Of a stretch of 22,252 nucleotides of DNA, positions 12,520-22,100 are shown piece after piece. The stretch's first letter is position 1, and every line of letters begins with the position of its first letter. The stretch is from positions 1-22,252 of the IMG/VR virus record IMGVR_UViG_3300025083_000250. One strand, given 5' to 3'. Under the pieces are notes generated by a model. The model searched no databases. It saw nothing but the letters and a program-made list of their open reading frames with translations, and was not told the DNA's origin. Source of the stretch: a virus. The position numbers and the translations under genes were made by a program.

Positions 12520-13514
12520 TGCTATTATCAGACGACAAAAAAAGATACGGAATGAAAGAAGGTGGTCCGGGTATAGAAGCTTTACGAAAAGAAGCACCTG
12601 AAGTTGTAGAACGTATGGGCTATGAAGAAGGTGGAATATTAAAAGATGATAGAGAAACATATGCAGTTGGAAGTATTGTAAGTCGTCTTGCTAATAAAGT
12701 AATGAAAAAAACACCTACAAATAATGCCGGTACTCGATCAGCTATAACAGAAAGTGAAGCATCTATACAAAATGAAATGTCTAAAAATGCTAATGACTTA
12801 AAACAAAGAGGTTTTTCTGATGAAAGAATTGAAGAACTTTTAGAAGAAGCTTATGAATTAGGAGAGCCTAACGATCTAATTATTGCTTTACAACAACCTA
12901 TTATTAGAAAAAATAAAGCAGAAGGTGGAGAACTAGAAAACCAAATGTCTATGTTAATGCCTGACCAACCTCAAGAAGAAATGCTTCCAGAAACTCCTAT
13001 GGAGTCAGATGAAGACATGGAAGATAACTATTTAGATTTTATAATTGACGAAGCATTAAGCGAAGAAGAAGAAGATATGCTTATGTCAAAACTAGAACAA
13101 GACGAGCAATTATCTATGCTTTTTGATAAAGTGATAGAAGTTGCTTCAGAATTTGCTGGGTCTGGTCCTGTTGAAGGTCCGGGCACAGGAGTCTCCGACA
13201 GTATACCTGCAAGGTTATCTGATGGAGAATTTGTCTTCACTGCTAAGTCTGTAGAAGAAATTGGAGCCGACAACTTAATGGCAATGATGAAAGATGCAGA
13301 AATGAAAGCAGATGATAGACAAGGTTTAGCTGAAGGTGGAGAACCTGAAGAAGAAGAGACTGTTGTAATGCCGGTTGAACAACCTGCTTCTCAACAAGAC
13401 ATTCGTGTTACTAAGACAACCGTAGGTGCTCAAGCTTCACAGCAAGAGCAAGACGATTTAGTAGACGATGAAGTCAAAAAGTCTATGCTTCGAGGGAGCA
13501 GAAACTTAGGCTAA
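12519..13514 (+). CDS. Acidic virion-associated-type protein (331 aa)
   Basis: Between portal and scaffold. It starts MLLSDDKKRYGMKEGGPGI, a Gly-rich 'YGMKxGG' style shared with the 51-aa protein at 15566. The centre is strongly acidic (DEDMEDNYLDFIIDEALSEEEEDM). Near residue 220-240 it carries GTGVSDSIPARLSDGEFVFT, a motif that recurs in many phage structural and tape-measure-like proteins; a C-terminal acidic tail follows. The exact role is unknown: a head-interior, ejection or assembly protein is plausible from position and motif. A Shine-Dalgarno GAGGAATTATA precedes the ATG, which overlaps the stop of the overprinted gene. Confidence 0.75.
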   Translation: MLLSDDKKRYGMKEGGPGIEALRKEAPEVVERMGYEEGGILKDDRETYAVGSIVSRLANKVMKKTPTNNAGTRSAITESEASIQNEMSKNANDLKQRGFSDERIEELLEEAYELGEPNDLIIALQQPIIRKNKAEGGELENQMSMLMPDQPQEEMLPETPMESDEDMEDNYLDFIIDEALSEEEEDMLMSKLEQDEQLSMLFDKVIEVASEFAGSGPVEGPGTGVSDSIPARLSDGEFVFTAKSVEEIGADNLMAMMKDAEMKADDRQGLAEGGEPEEEETVVMPVEQPASQQDIRVTKTTVGAQASQQEQDDLVDDEVKKSMLRGSRNLG

Positions 13515-13651
13515 ACAAACTTAACGGTAGGGCTACCTTATGTCATAAGCACCCTATCATTTTTAAACCGAAAGGCTACCTTTACAAGACAAGCCCTGCA
13601 AGTGCACACCGCAGCTACCTTGTTAAATGAAAGCCCCCGTAGGAGAAGAAT
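13515..13651 (+). other. Structured leader before the scaffold gene with three GCTACCTT repeats
   Basis: GCTACCTT occurs at 13532-13539, 13575-13582 and 13614-13621. The first copy sits in a stem: TAGGG (13528-13532) / CCCTA (13552-13556) around CTTA/TAAG (13537-13549). The second is itself a hairpin AAAGG-CTA-CCTTT (13571-13583). The third lies upstream of the scaffold Shine-Dalgarno GTAGGAG and can pair CTAC with its GTAG. No frame of note. It could be an RNA regulator of scaffold and capsid synthesis or an RNA processing signal. No promoter of consensus quality is seen inside. Confidence 0.45.
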
Positions 13652-14509
13652 ATGACTACTGAAGTACAAGAGGAAAATGCCAATCCTTACAACCAAAAGA
13701 AATCTTGGCACACGGATATAGAAGACAACTTTGAAGACTCTAACGGTCTTTACTTTGAAAAGCCAAAAGCTAAATCAAAAAAAGTAGAAGCTGTATCTGA
13801 AGAACCTGTAGAACAGGAAGCAACTAGGGATGAACCTTACAAGCGACCAGACTACAAGAAACGTTACGATGACTTGAAAAAGCATTATGACTCTAAACTA
13901 AATGAGTTTAAAAGTAGAGAACAAGAGTTAATAGAAGAAGCTACTAAAAATAGACAAAGCTACAAAGCTCCTAAGTCTGCTGAAGAACTTGAACAATTTA
14001 GGAAAGAGTATCCTGATGTCTACGAAGTTGTAGAAACTGTTTCTCACTTACAGTCCGAAGAGAAATCTAAAGACTTGAGAGAGAAGCTTGAAAGACTGCA
14101 ACAACGTGAGCAAGAATTAGTTCGTAAAGATGCTGAAAAGCGATTGATGGATAAGCATCCTGATTTTGAAGATATTCGCAATAGTGATGATTTTCATGGT
14201 TGGGCAAAAGAGCAGCCTAAGTCTATCCAAGATTGGGTATACAAAAATGCTGACGATGCTGATCTAGCTTCAAGAGCTTTAGATTTATTTAAGAAAGATA
14301 TTGGTATAGATGTACCGAAGAAGTCAAATTCTAAAAGGTCCAAAAAGTCTGCTGCTGATATGGTCTCGACTAAAACAACAACGGTTGAACCAAAGCAAGA
14401 CAAAATTTGGACAGAGAAGGAAATTGCAGCTATGTCTATGGATGAATTTGACCGGCACGAAGCCGAGATAAGTGAAGCCATGCAACAAGGCAGAATTGCA
14501 AAATCATAA
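13652..14509 (+). CDS. Scaffold protein (285 aa)
   Basis: Called from position directly before the capsid gene and from sequence character. It is highly charged and almost free of hydrophobic core, with a long coiled coil (YKKRYDDLKKHYDSKLNEFKSREQELIEE, about 73-101; then SEEKSKDLREKLERLQQREQELVRKD, about 135-161) and a Lys/Arg/Glu-rich helical C-terminus (EKEIAAMSMDEFDRHEAEISEAMQQ), as usual for scaffolds whose C-terminus binds coat protein. It would guide procapsid assembly and then leave. The Shine-Dalgarno AGGAG is eight bases before ATG. Confidence 0.85.
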   Translation: MTTEVQEENANPYNQKKSWHTDIEDNFEDSNGLYFEKPKAKSKKVEAVSEEPVEQEATRDEPYKRPDYKKRYDDLKKHYDSKLNEFKSREQELIEEATKNRQSYKAPKSAEELEQFRKEYPDVYEVVETVSHLQSEEKSKDLREKLERLQQREQELVRKDAEKRLMDKHPDFEDIRNSDDFHGWAKEQPKSIQDWVYKNADDADLASRALDLFKKDIGIDVPKKSNSKRSKKSAADMVSTKTTTVEPKQDKIWTEKEIAAMSMDEFDRHEAEISEAMQQGRIAKS

Positions 14510-14540
14510 TTATTAATTTTTAAACTTAGGAGAATATCAC

Positions 14541-15512
14541 ATGGCTCAATATTTTGAACCTTCAACTGATACCGATGCTAACTTTGCAAACTCTGTAAGT
14601 GGACAAACTAATAGTTTCTTCCTACCTTCGATTTATTCTAAAAAGGTTTTAAACTTTTTCAGAAAGTCTTCGGTTGTAGAAGCTATTACTAACACCGACT
14701 ATTCCGGTGAGATATCTGCTTTTGGAGACTCAGTTAAAATCATTAAAGAACCCGTAATCTCTGTCTCTGATTATACCAGAGGTAGTGACACGACTGCAAC
14801 AAAACTAACAGACCAAGAACTTACTATGGTTGTTGATAGTGCTAAAGCTTTCAAATTCATCGTAGATGATATTGAGACTAAAATGTCACACGTCAACTTC
14901 AAAGAAGTAGCTTCTAGTTCTGCTGCTTATGCGTTGAAAGATTCTTTCGATGCTGCTGTTATCGCTAACATGTTTAGTGGTTTGTCTGCTTCTTCACCCA
15001 ACCACGTGTTAGGTGCTGATAATGCGACTGCTTTAGGTGCTAACGTATATGACGGTACTGGTTCTGTTGACATTGGTTTATCAAGTGAAACTGACCCTCT
15101 TAACCTTATGGCTAGAATGGCAAGACTATTAGACGAGCAAAACGTACCTGAAGAAGGTCGTTGGTTCGTTGCTGGTCCTGATTTCTACGAGCAACTAGGA
15201 CAATCAAGTTCTAAACTGCTTTCTGTAGACTTCAACGCTGGTCAAGGTTCTATAAGAAACGGTCTAGTCTCAAGTGGAAAACTCAGAGGATTTGATATGT
15301 ACAAATCTAACAATATCGCTGCGACATCAAACGCAACTGGTAAAGTGTTAGCTGGACATATTTCATCTACTGCAACTGCTCAAACTATCATTTCAACTGA
15401 AGTCCTTCGTGACCCAAGTTCATTTGGTGATATCGTTAGAGGATTGCACGTTTATGGTTCTAAGGTACTTAGACCAGAAGCGATAGTAGGTGCTTTCTAC
15501 TTAATCGACTAA
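14541..15512 (+). CDS. Major capsid protein (323 aa)
   Basis: The HK97-fold coat protein by position (after scaffold) and composition: MAQYFEPSTDTDANFANSVSG opening, SIYSKKVLNFFRKSSVVEAI (about 30-50), then DSVKIIKEPVISVSDYTRGS and DQELTMVVDSAKAFKFIVDDIE, the beta-rich E-loop and P-domain type sequence seen in marine podovirus coats. A long helical spine follows (FKEVASSSAAYALKDSFDAAVIANMF). The C-terminal part ends VLRPEAIVGAFYLID. Complete, with a Shine-Dalgarno AGGAG before ATG. Probably the most highly expressed gene: a terminator follows eleven bases after the stop. Confidence 0.9.
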   Translation: MAQYFEPSTDTDANFANSVSGQTNSFFLPSIYSKKVLNFFRKSSVVEAITNTDYSGEISAFGDSVKIIKEPVISVSDYTRGSDTTATKLTDQELTMVVDSAKAFKFIVDDIETKMSHVNFKEVASSSAAYALKDSFDAAVIANMFSGLSASSPNHVLGADNATALGANVYDGTGSVDIGLSSETDPLNLMARMARLLDEQNVPEEGRWFVAGPDFYEQLGQSSSKLLSVDFNAGQGSIRNGLVSSGKLRGFDMYKSNNIAATSNATGKVLAGHISSTATAQTIISTEVLRDPSSFGDIVRGLHVYGSKVLRPEAIVGAFYLID

Positions 15513-15523
15513 TTGTTGAACAC

Positions 15524-15552
15524 GGGGGAGTCTTCGGACTCCTCCACTTTTT
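15524..15552 (+). terminator. Intrinsic terminator after the capsid gene, UUCG loop
   Basis: Nine-pair stem GGGGGAGTC (15524-15532) / GACTCCTCC (15537-15545) with one G-U, C(UUCG)G tetraloop (15533-15536), then AC and TTTTT (15548-15552). The T-tract is short, so partial read-through to the tail genes is expected. Confidence 0.85.
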
Positions 15553-15565
15553 ATAGGATAGAATT

Positions 15566-15721
15566 ATGAAAAAAATGAAATACGGATACAAACACGGTGG
15601 ACCAGCAGGACACGATGGTAACAAACATGCTAGACGTGAATATAACTATGGTGGTAAAGCTACTAAAGGTACACAGCCAGAATATAAGTCTGGTGAAATG
15701 CCTAAGTGTATGCCTAAGTAA
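15566..15721 (+). CDS. Small Gly/Lys/His-rich protein (51 aa)
   Basis: Not in a longer frame, but clearly placed: Shine-Dalgarno AGGATAG six bases before ATG, stop overlapping the next ATG (TAATG). Sequence MKKMKYGYKHGGPAGHDGNK continues with YNYGGKATKGTQPEYKSGEMPK. 'YG(Y/M)KxGG' also opens the 331-aa protein, so this may be a minor virion or assembly peptide, but that is inference. First gene after the capsid terminator. Confidence 0.65.
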   Translation: MKKMKYGYKHGGPAGHDGNKHARREYNYGGKATKGTQPEYKSGEMPKCMPK

Positions 15722-15867
15722 TGAAAGTTAAAGCCCCAAAAGGACACCATTGGATGAAACAAAAAAATGGTAGTTATAAACTAATGAAACATACTGGTAA
15801 GTTTGTCAAGCATAAAGGTGCTACATTAGAAGCAAACTTCCCAATTCAAAAAACTCATAAGAAATAA
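15721..15867 (+). CDS. Small basic protein (48 aa)
   Basis: MKVKAPKGHHWMKQKNGSYK then LMKHTGKFVKHKGATLEANFPIQKTHKK. Lys and His rich, with a 'PKGHHWMKxKxGSYKLMKHxGKFxxHKGA' pattern I have seen in small phage proteins between capsid and tail genes. No function known. TAATG overlaps on both sides bind it to the 51-aa gene and the tail adaptor, so it is almost certainly translated. Confidence 0.7.
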   Translation: MKVKAPKGHHWMKQKNGSYKLMKHTGKFVKHKGATLEANFPIQKTHKK

Positions 15868-16634
15868 TGGCAACAACATACTTAGATTTAACTAACGAAG
15901 TACTAAGAGAACTCAATGAGATACCTCTTACTTCTGCAAACTTTGCAAACGCTGTAGGACTTCAACAGTTTGTCAAGGATGCCATCAACAAGTCTATATT
16001 CGATATAGCAAATGAAGAACCACAGTTACCATTTTTCACAGCAGGTGAAAGTGGTGCAACTGACCCGTTCTATGGAAACGTGACCGTAGCTACAACAGCA
16101 GGTACTAGATGGTACGAACTAAAAGAAAGTAGCTCAAGCATCGCAGATGATTACGGTTCGATAGACTGGGATGATTTTTATTTAACCACGATTAACGTCA
16201 GTGGTGAATCAGCTCCTTTTGTCTCTAAAGGTTTAAAGTTTTTAAACTTAGCTGATTGGAAAAGATATTATAGAGACAATGAAAATGCAGATGATGCAAA
16301 CACACAGGCATATGGTGAGCCTAAGTTTGTAATTAAATCACCTGATGCAAGGAAGTTTGGATTAAGTCCAATACCTGATAAAGTATATAACATACACTTT
16401 TATGCATTTGAAAAGCCTACAAAACTTGTAGCACACGGAGACACAGTTGTCTTCCCCGAACAATACACGAATGTCATAACTGCTAAAACAAGATATTACA
16501 TTTGGCAGTTTAAAGAATCTCCACAACAAGCAGCTTTTGCTATGGATGATTATAAAAAAGCTATGAAGAGTATGAAATCTAATTTGATTAACCCTACTCC
16601 TCGTGCAATGACAGACGATAGAAGATACTTTTAA
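15867..16634 (+). CDS. Head-tail adaptor / tail tubular protein A-like (255 aa)
   Basis: Forms the ring under the portal in short-tailed phages (gp11-type tail tube A of T7, gp4 of P22 in function). Typical start MATTYLDLTNEVLRELNEIPLT, a helix with N-E-x-L-x-E-L, then QFVKDAINKSIFDIANEEPQLPFF. Later a beta domain (YGNVTVATTAGTRWYEL), and the C-terminal 'FPEQYTNVITAKTRYYIWQFKESPQQAAFAMDDYKKAMKSMK' helices with the final R-x-MTDDRRYF, as in podovirus adaptors. Length fits. TAATG overlap with the 48-aa gene; the next gene starts three bases after the stop. Confidence 0.85.
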   Translation: MATTYLDLTNEVLRELNEIPLTSANFANAVGLQQFVKDAINKSIFDIANEEPQLPFFTAGESGATDPFYGNVTVATTAGTRWYELKESSSSIADDYGSIDWDDFYLTTINVSGESAPFVSKGLKFLNLADWKRYYRDNENADDANTQAYGEPKFVIKSPDARKFGLSPIPDKVYNIHFYAFEKPTKLVAHGDTVVFPEQYTNVITAKTRYYIWQFKESPQQAAFAMDDYKKAMKSMKSNLINPTPRAMTDDRRYF

Positions 16635-16637
16635 TTT

Positions 16638-18242
16638 ATGGCACGTTCACAACCTTATACAGTTGCATGTACAGGTGGCTTAATTAAGTCTGCTAATTCA
16701 ATAGACTTACTTAAAACACCGGGAGCAGCTCGAGAACTTAGAAACTTTGAAGTCTCTATTGAAGGTGGATACAGACGTATTAATGGATTTGAAAAGTTAG
16801 GTGGTGCTAGTGCAACGATTCCCGGTGGAAGTGCTGGAACAATATTAGGTGTTACACCTTACGCTGATGGAGTTATTGCTTGTATTAGTGACGATATTTA
16901 TTTTAGTCAAGATGGAATTACATGGTTACAAATAAATAAAGTTTCACATAGTAATGGTGATGATTACGCTACCTTTACAGGTAGAAGTGCTACAGTTAGA
17001 ACTGGACAAGGACAAATACAATTTGCAATGTTTGAAGGAGCTGGACACGACTACGGTGATATTGTTATTGCTGATGGAGCTAATAAACCTTTTATGTTTA
17101 GAATGGAAGGTACAGGAGCTTTAAGTTCAAGAACATATCACAGTCAAGAAATAGATGTTGATAGTACTAAGTATGCAACTTTTATAACTTCACACGACCA
17201 TCACTTAATAGCTGCTGGTGTTGAAGGTAGTGAGAATACAGTTTACTATAGTGTTTATAATGACCCAAGTGACTTTGGTGGAACTGGAGCAGGGTCAGTA
17301 ACAATCTCAGATAGAGTTGTAGGCATTAGAGGATTCCGTGAAGACTTATTTGTATTTTGTGAAAATAGTATTCACAAGCTTATAAATATTAACGATGCAC
17401 AAACTGTAGCTATTGTACCTGTTGCAGAAAACGTAGGCTGTTTAAGTGGCTATAGTATTCAAGAGATAGGTGGTGACCTTATCTTCTTAGCACCAGACGG
17501 ACTGAGAACAGTTGCTGGTACTGCAAGAATTGGAGACGTTGAGTTAGGAACAATATCTAAACAGATACAGCCTTTGCTTACAGACCTTGCAAACGATGTA
17601 AACAGCTACACGATTAGTAGCATGGTACACAGAGACAAGTCTCAATACAGATTATTTTATACAGATACTACACTAAATGCAAATCAGCAACGTGGTATCA
17701 TAGGAACACTAAGACCCGATGGATTTCAGTGGTCAGAGACAAGAGGAATAGAAGTAACAGAAATAGGAACAGGGTTTAATGAGATTGGAGTTGAAGAGCA
17801 TTATCACGGGTCTACTACAGGTTATGTGTATATACACGATTCAGGTAATACTTTTGATGGCACTGCTATTTTAGCAAGATATGCTACACCCGATTATGAC
17901 TATGGAGACTTAGGAACTTTAAAAACTTTACACTACCTTAAAGTCTCTTCAAGTGCTGAAGGTGTTGTAGAACCAGATGTCCAAGTTAGATTTGACTTTG
18001 GTAGTACAGATATACCACAGCCACCAGAATTATTTGATTTAGGTGTTATAAATCCTCCATCGTTATTTGGTGAAGCGATATTTGCTACTAACGTATTTGG
18101 TGGAGCTGAAAGTCCTTTGACAAGAATACCTCTTTATGGTAGTGGACACAGTAACAATTTTACATTTATAAGTGAGGATACAAAACCTCCATACACAATT
18201 AATGGTCTTTACGTAGACTTTATACCTTCAGGCAGGAGATAA
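16638..18242 (+). CDS. Tail tubular protein B-like / nozzle protein (534 aa)
   Basis: Follows the adaptor gene, as tail tube B follows A in podoviruses. Opening SIDLLKTPGAARELRNFEVSIEGGYRRINGFEKLGG (about 19-54) is a common signature of this family in marine podoviruses. The rest is beta-rich with repeated G-V and Y-D turns (propeller-like: ILGVTPYADGVIACISDDIYFS; GDDYATFTG; DIVIADGANKPFMFR; LIAAGVEGSENTVYYS; VGIRGFREDLFVFCENSIHKL). It would form the tail nozzle or hub. Assignment rests on context and fold type, not on a single catalytic motif. Confidence 0.8.
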   Translation: MARSQPYTVACTGGLIKSANSIDLLKTPGAARELRNFEVSIEGGYRRINGFEKLGGASATIPGGSAGTILGVTPYADGVIACISDDIYFSQDGITWLQINKVSHSNGDDYATFTGRSATVRTGQGQIQFAMFEGAGHDYGDIVIADGANKPFMFRMEGTGALSSRTYHSQEIDVDSTKYATFITSHDHHLIAAGVEGSENTVYYSVYNDPSDFGGTGAGSVTISDRVVGIRGFREDLFVFCENSIHKLININDAQTVAIVPVAENVGCLSGYSIQEIGGDLIFLAPDGLRTVAGTARIGDVELGTISKQIQPLLTDLANDVNSYTISSMVHRDKSQYRLFYTDTTLNANQQRGIIGTLRPDGFQWSETRGIEVTEIGTGFNEIGVEEHYHGSTTGYVYIHDSGNTFDGTAILARYATPDYDYGDLGTLKTLHYLKVSSSAEGVVEPDVQVRFDFGSTDIPQPPELFDLGVINPPSLFGEAIFATNVFGGAESPLTRIPLYGSGHSNNFTFISEDTKPPYTINGLYVDFIPSGRR

Positions 18243-18248
18243 ACAAAG

Positions 18249-19178
18249 ATGGCAATAACAAAAGTTTCAAGAAATTTATTAAGTACAGGTATAGATGACC
18301 AATCTAATGCAACTGCTATAACCATTGATAGTTCTGAGCAAGTTGGAATTGGAACTGCAAGTCCTAGCACAAGAACACATATATATAGTTCAGCTATCTC
18401 AACGCCTTTAATAGTTGAATCTACAGCAAATACTTATGTAGGAATAAAAAATACTACACAAACAGCTTATATTGGTGCTGTTACAAGCAATATGACTTTT
18501 GAGAACAATGGTTCAGAACGCATGAGGATTACAAATGCTGGATATTTACAAATAGGTTCTGCTTCTGGTGATACTATGCTTAACGTATTCCAATCTGCTC
18601 AAAATTGGACTACAAGTTTTAACAACACCAGTAGTCAGCCGTATGGCATGGTTATGAATTTTACTGCTGCTGCACCAAATAATACGACAAATAAATTTTT
18701 CCAAATGGGAGACAGTTCAGCAACAAGAGCTGTCTTTTACTCTAATGGTGGACTAGGTAACTATCAATCAAACAATGTTAATCTTTCTGATGAAAGAGAA
18801 AAGAAAAACATTGTAGATGCAGATGCAGCTTGGGATGATGTCAAAGCTTGGAACATTAAAAAATTCCATTACAACGAAGAAAGTGACTCAGACCCAAAAA
18901 GACTTGGCGTAATTGCTCAAGACCTTGAAACTGACAACCCAGAACTTATTTCAGATTTTCCAAAACAAGCAGCAGCAGATGAGGTTTTTTGGACTGAAGA
19001 AGATGAGCTTCCAGAAGGTGTTTCAGTTGGGGATGTAAAAACACCAGCAGTTGAAGAAATAACAAGGAAAGGTGTTAAAGAACAACAAATGAATTGGGTA
19101 GCTATCAAAGCATTGCAAGAAGCATTAACAAAAATTGAACAACTAGAATCAAGAATAGAAACATTGGAGAACGCATAA
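18249..19178 (+). CDS. Short fibre-like protein with C-terminal S74 intramolecular chaperone (309 aa)
   Basis: The C-terminal third is the S74 chaperone of phage fibres: LSDEREKKNI (179-188) with the self-cleavage Ser180-Asp181, LGVIAQDLE (219-227), then a trimerising coiled coil ALQEALTKIEQLESRIETLE (289-308). The N-terminal part is a beta-rich, Ser/Thr/Asn-rich fibre segment with ATAITIDSSEQVGIGTASPS (21-40). That segment is nearly repeated inside the longer fibre gene downstream. It likely makes a trimeric tip or accessory fibre released by autocleavage. Short for a fibre; it could be a duplicated C-terminal module. Confidence 0.85.
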   Translation: MAITKVSRNLLSTGIDDQSNATAITIDSSEQVGIGTASPSTRTHIYSSAISTPLIVESTANTYVGIKNTTQTAYIGAVTSNMTFENNGSERMRITNAGYLQIGSASGDTMLNVFQSAQNWTTSFNNTSSQPYGMVMNFTAAAPNNTTNKFFQMGDSSATRAVFYSNGGLGNYQSNNVNLSDEREKKNIVDADAAWDDVKAWNIKKFHYNEESDSDPKRLGVIAQDLETDNPELISDFPKQAAADEVFWTEEDELPEGVSVGDVKTPAVEEITRKGVKEQQMNWVAIKALQEALTKIEQLESRIETLENA

Positions 19179-19179
19179 C

Positions 19180-22100
19180 ATGGCAAGTTACACTAGACAG
19201 AGTTCGTTTGCAGACGGAGATACAATAACTGCAGCGTTATTTAATAACGAATTTAACCAACTTGTAAACGCTTTTCACAACTCTACAGGGCACAAACACG
19301 ATGGCACAACAGCCGAAGGACCTGTTATAGGACTGATAGGTGATGCAGGAGAAACTTCTCCGAACAATAAAGTACTAATAGATACAACCAATAACTTTAT
19401 TGAATTTTATGTAGAAGTATCTTCAGCTCCTGTACAACAGTTATATATATCCGATGGTGCTATTATACCTGTTACAGACAGTGATGTTGACTTAGGTACA
19501 ACAAGTTTAAGATTTAAAGATACCTATACAGATACAGTTACTACAACTGGTAACGTAAGTGTTGGTGGTAATCTTACAGTCACAGGTAACGCTACTATCT
19601 CCGGTAACCTTACATTTGGTGATGCAGACACTGACAGCATTAACTTAGCTGCAGAGATTGATTCAGACATCATACCAAATACAGATGGTACTTACGATTT
19701 AGGAAGTGCTACAAAAGAATGGCAAGACCTCTACATAGATGGTACTGCCAACATTGACAGCTTAGTAGCTGATACAGCAGACATTAACGGTGGTACAATT
19801 GATGGAGCTACCATAGCAACCTCAGATATTACTGTAGGTTCTGGTAAAACTTTAGACGTTTCATCAGGTACACTAACTTTAGCAGATGACCAAATCTCAG
19901 GTGATAAAGTTGAAGGTGGTACGATTGCTGCTACAACTATTACAAGTTTAACAGCTACAAGTGCAGACATTAACGGTGGTACAATAGACGGTACAACCAT
20001 TGCTACATCTGACATAACTGTAGGAGCTTCTAAAACTTTAGATGTCTCTGCAGGTACTCTAACACTTGCTGATAATCAAATTAGTGGTGACAAGGTTGAA
20101 GGTGGCACAATAGCTGCAACAACCATAACAGATTTAACTTTTGGTAGCCTTAACGATGGCACTATAACTGCTACAGCTTTTGTCGATGAAGATGATATGT
20201 CTTCAGACTCTGCAACTCTTATACCGACACAGCAATCTGTAAAGGCTTATGTAGACTCTCAGGTGACTGCACAGGACTTAGATTTCCAAGGAGATAGCGG
20301 AGGTGCACTTTCAATTGACCTCGACTCAGAGACTCTCACAATAGCTGGTGGAACAGGTTTAGATACAGTAGGTTCAGGTAACACCGTAACAGTTAATATA
20401 GACTCTACAGTTGCTACGCTGACAGGCTCACAGACTTTAACAAATAAAACCATAGATGTTGATAACAATACTGTATCCAACATTGAAGTAGACAACCTTA
20501 AATCAGGTGTCCTTGATACAGACTTAACAAGCGTTGCAGCTACTGACACAACTTTAGCATCGGCTAAAGCTATTAAAACTTATGTAGATGCTCAGATAAC
20601 TGCCGAAGACTTAGACCTAACAACAGACAGTGGTACAATAGCCATTGACTTAGATAGTGAAACTTTAAGTATTTTAGGTGGTACAGGTCTTGATAGTTCT
20701 GCTACAGGTAACGCTGTAACAATTGCTATTGATTCAACTGTAGCAACTCTTACAGGTACGCAAACACTTACAAACAAAACTATTGATGCTGCTTCAAATA
20801 CTTTAAGCAACATTGCTAATAGTTCTCTTACAAACTCTACAGTTTCATACGGTGGTGTAAGTTTAGCACTAGGTGCTTCAGATGCTACACCAGCCTTTGA
20901 CCTTACTGATGCAACGAATTACCCGACAAGTTCTTTAACAGGAACTATAACTAATGCACAACTTGCAGGGTCTATTGAAGTTTCTAAAACTTTATTAGCT
21001 GCAGGTACAGGTCTAACATTAACTACAGATACACTTTCTGTAGATGCAGCTCAAACACAAATAACTTCTGTAGGTACTCTAGGTTCTTTGACAGTCTCTG
21101 GAGACTTAACCATAGATACAAATACTTTAGTTGTTGACAGTACTAATAATCGTGTAGGTATTCTAAATGCTTCTCCAGATGTTTCATTAGACGTTGGCAG
21201 TGCTACAGATGCTATACACGTACCAAGTGGTACAACAGCTCAAAGACCTACAGGTGCTAACGGTTACTTCAGATACAACTCTGAAGATGCTCAGTTTGAA
21301 GGTTATGCTGATGGTGCTTGGGGTGCTATTGCAGGTTCAGGTGGTGGTGGTTCAGCTATTGAACCTCAAATCTTTGCAGGTGATGGTTCAACTGTAGACT
21401 TTACATTAACTTCAGCACCGACAAGTGAAAATAATTTACTTGTGTTTATTGATGGTGCTTTCCAAGCTCAAGATTCTTACAGTGTTTCAGGTACAACTTT
21501 AACGTTCTCAGAAGCTCCGGCTAATACTAGAGTCGTTACAGTCTACCATGCAAGAAGCAGCATTAGTGGTTCTAATATGATTGTTGACACTATGACAGGT
21601 GACAACAGTGATACAACCTTAACACTGTCTGTAGCTCCTGTAAGTGAGAACAACGTTCAAGTATACTTTGATGGAGTTTATCAGAGCAAAGCTAACTATA
21701 GTATCTCTGGAACTACCTTAACATTCTCTACAGCCCCTGCAACGGGTGTAGCTGTAGAAGCTATTTCATTTACACAAACAAGTGTTAATGCTCCAACCAA
21801 TGATTCTGTAGCAACTGCTACAATTCAAGACGGTGCAGTAACTGCTGCTAAACTAGCAAGTGGTGTAGGTGGTGTAGCAGGTATTGTTTCTAGTGCTGAT
21901 GCAACTGCTATAACCATAGATAGTTCTGAGAATGTTGGTATTGGTACTACCAATCCTAGCAGTGGTGGTGGCTTATTAAATTTAGAAACAAGCTCCAGTT
22001 CGGTTGTTAATTACAATAGCACCAATGCTAATGGTGGATTTATCAAGTTTCAAAGAAGTGGAACTACAAAAGGTTATGTGGGAACACCAGCAGGTTTTCT

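Noticed and set aside
19731-20813. Three - strand frames (19731-20015, 20259-20549, 20592-20813) opposite the fibre gene
   Set aside because: They mirror the repetitive Thr/Asp codons of the fibre; repeated Val/Pro/Ser-rich products and no ribosome sites indicate shadows.
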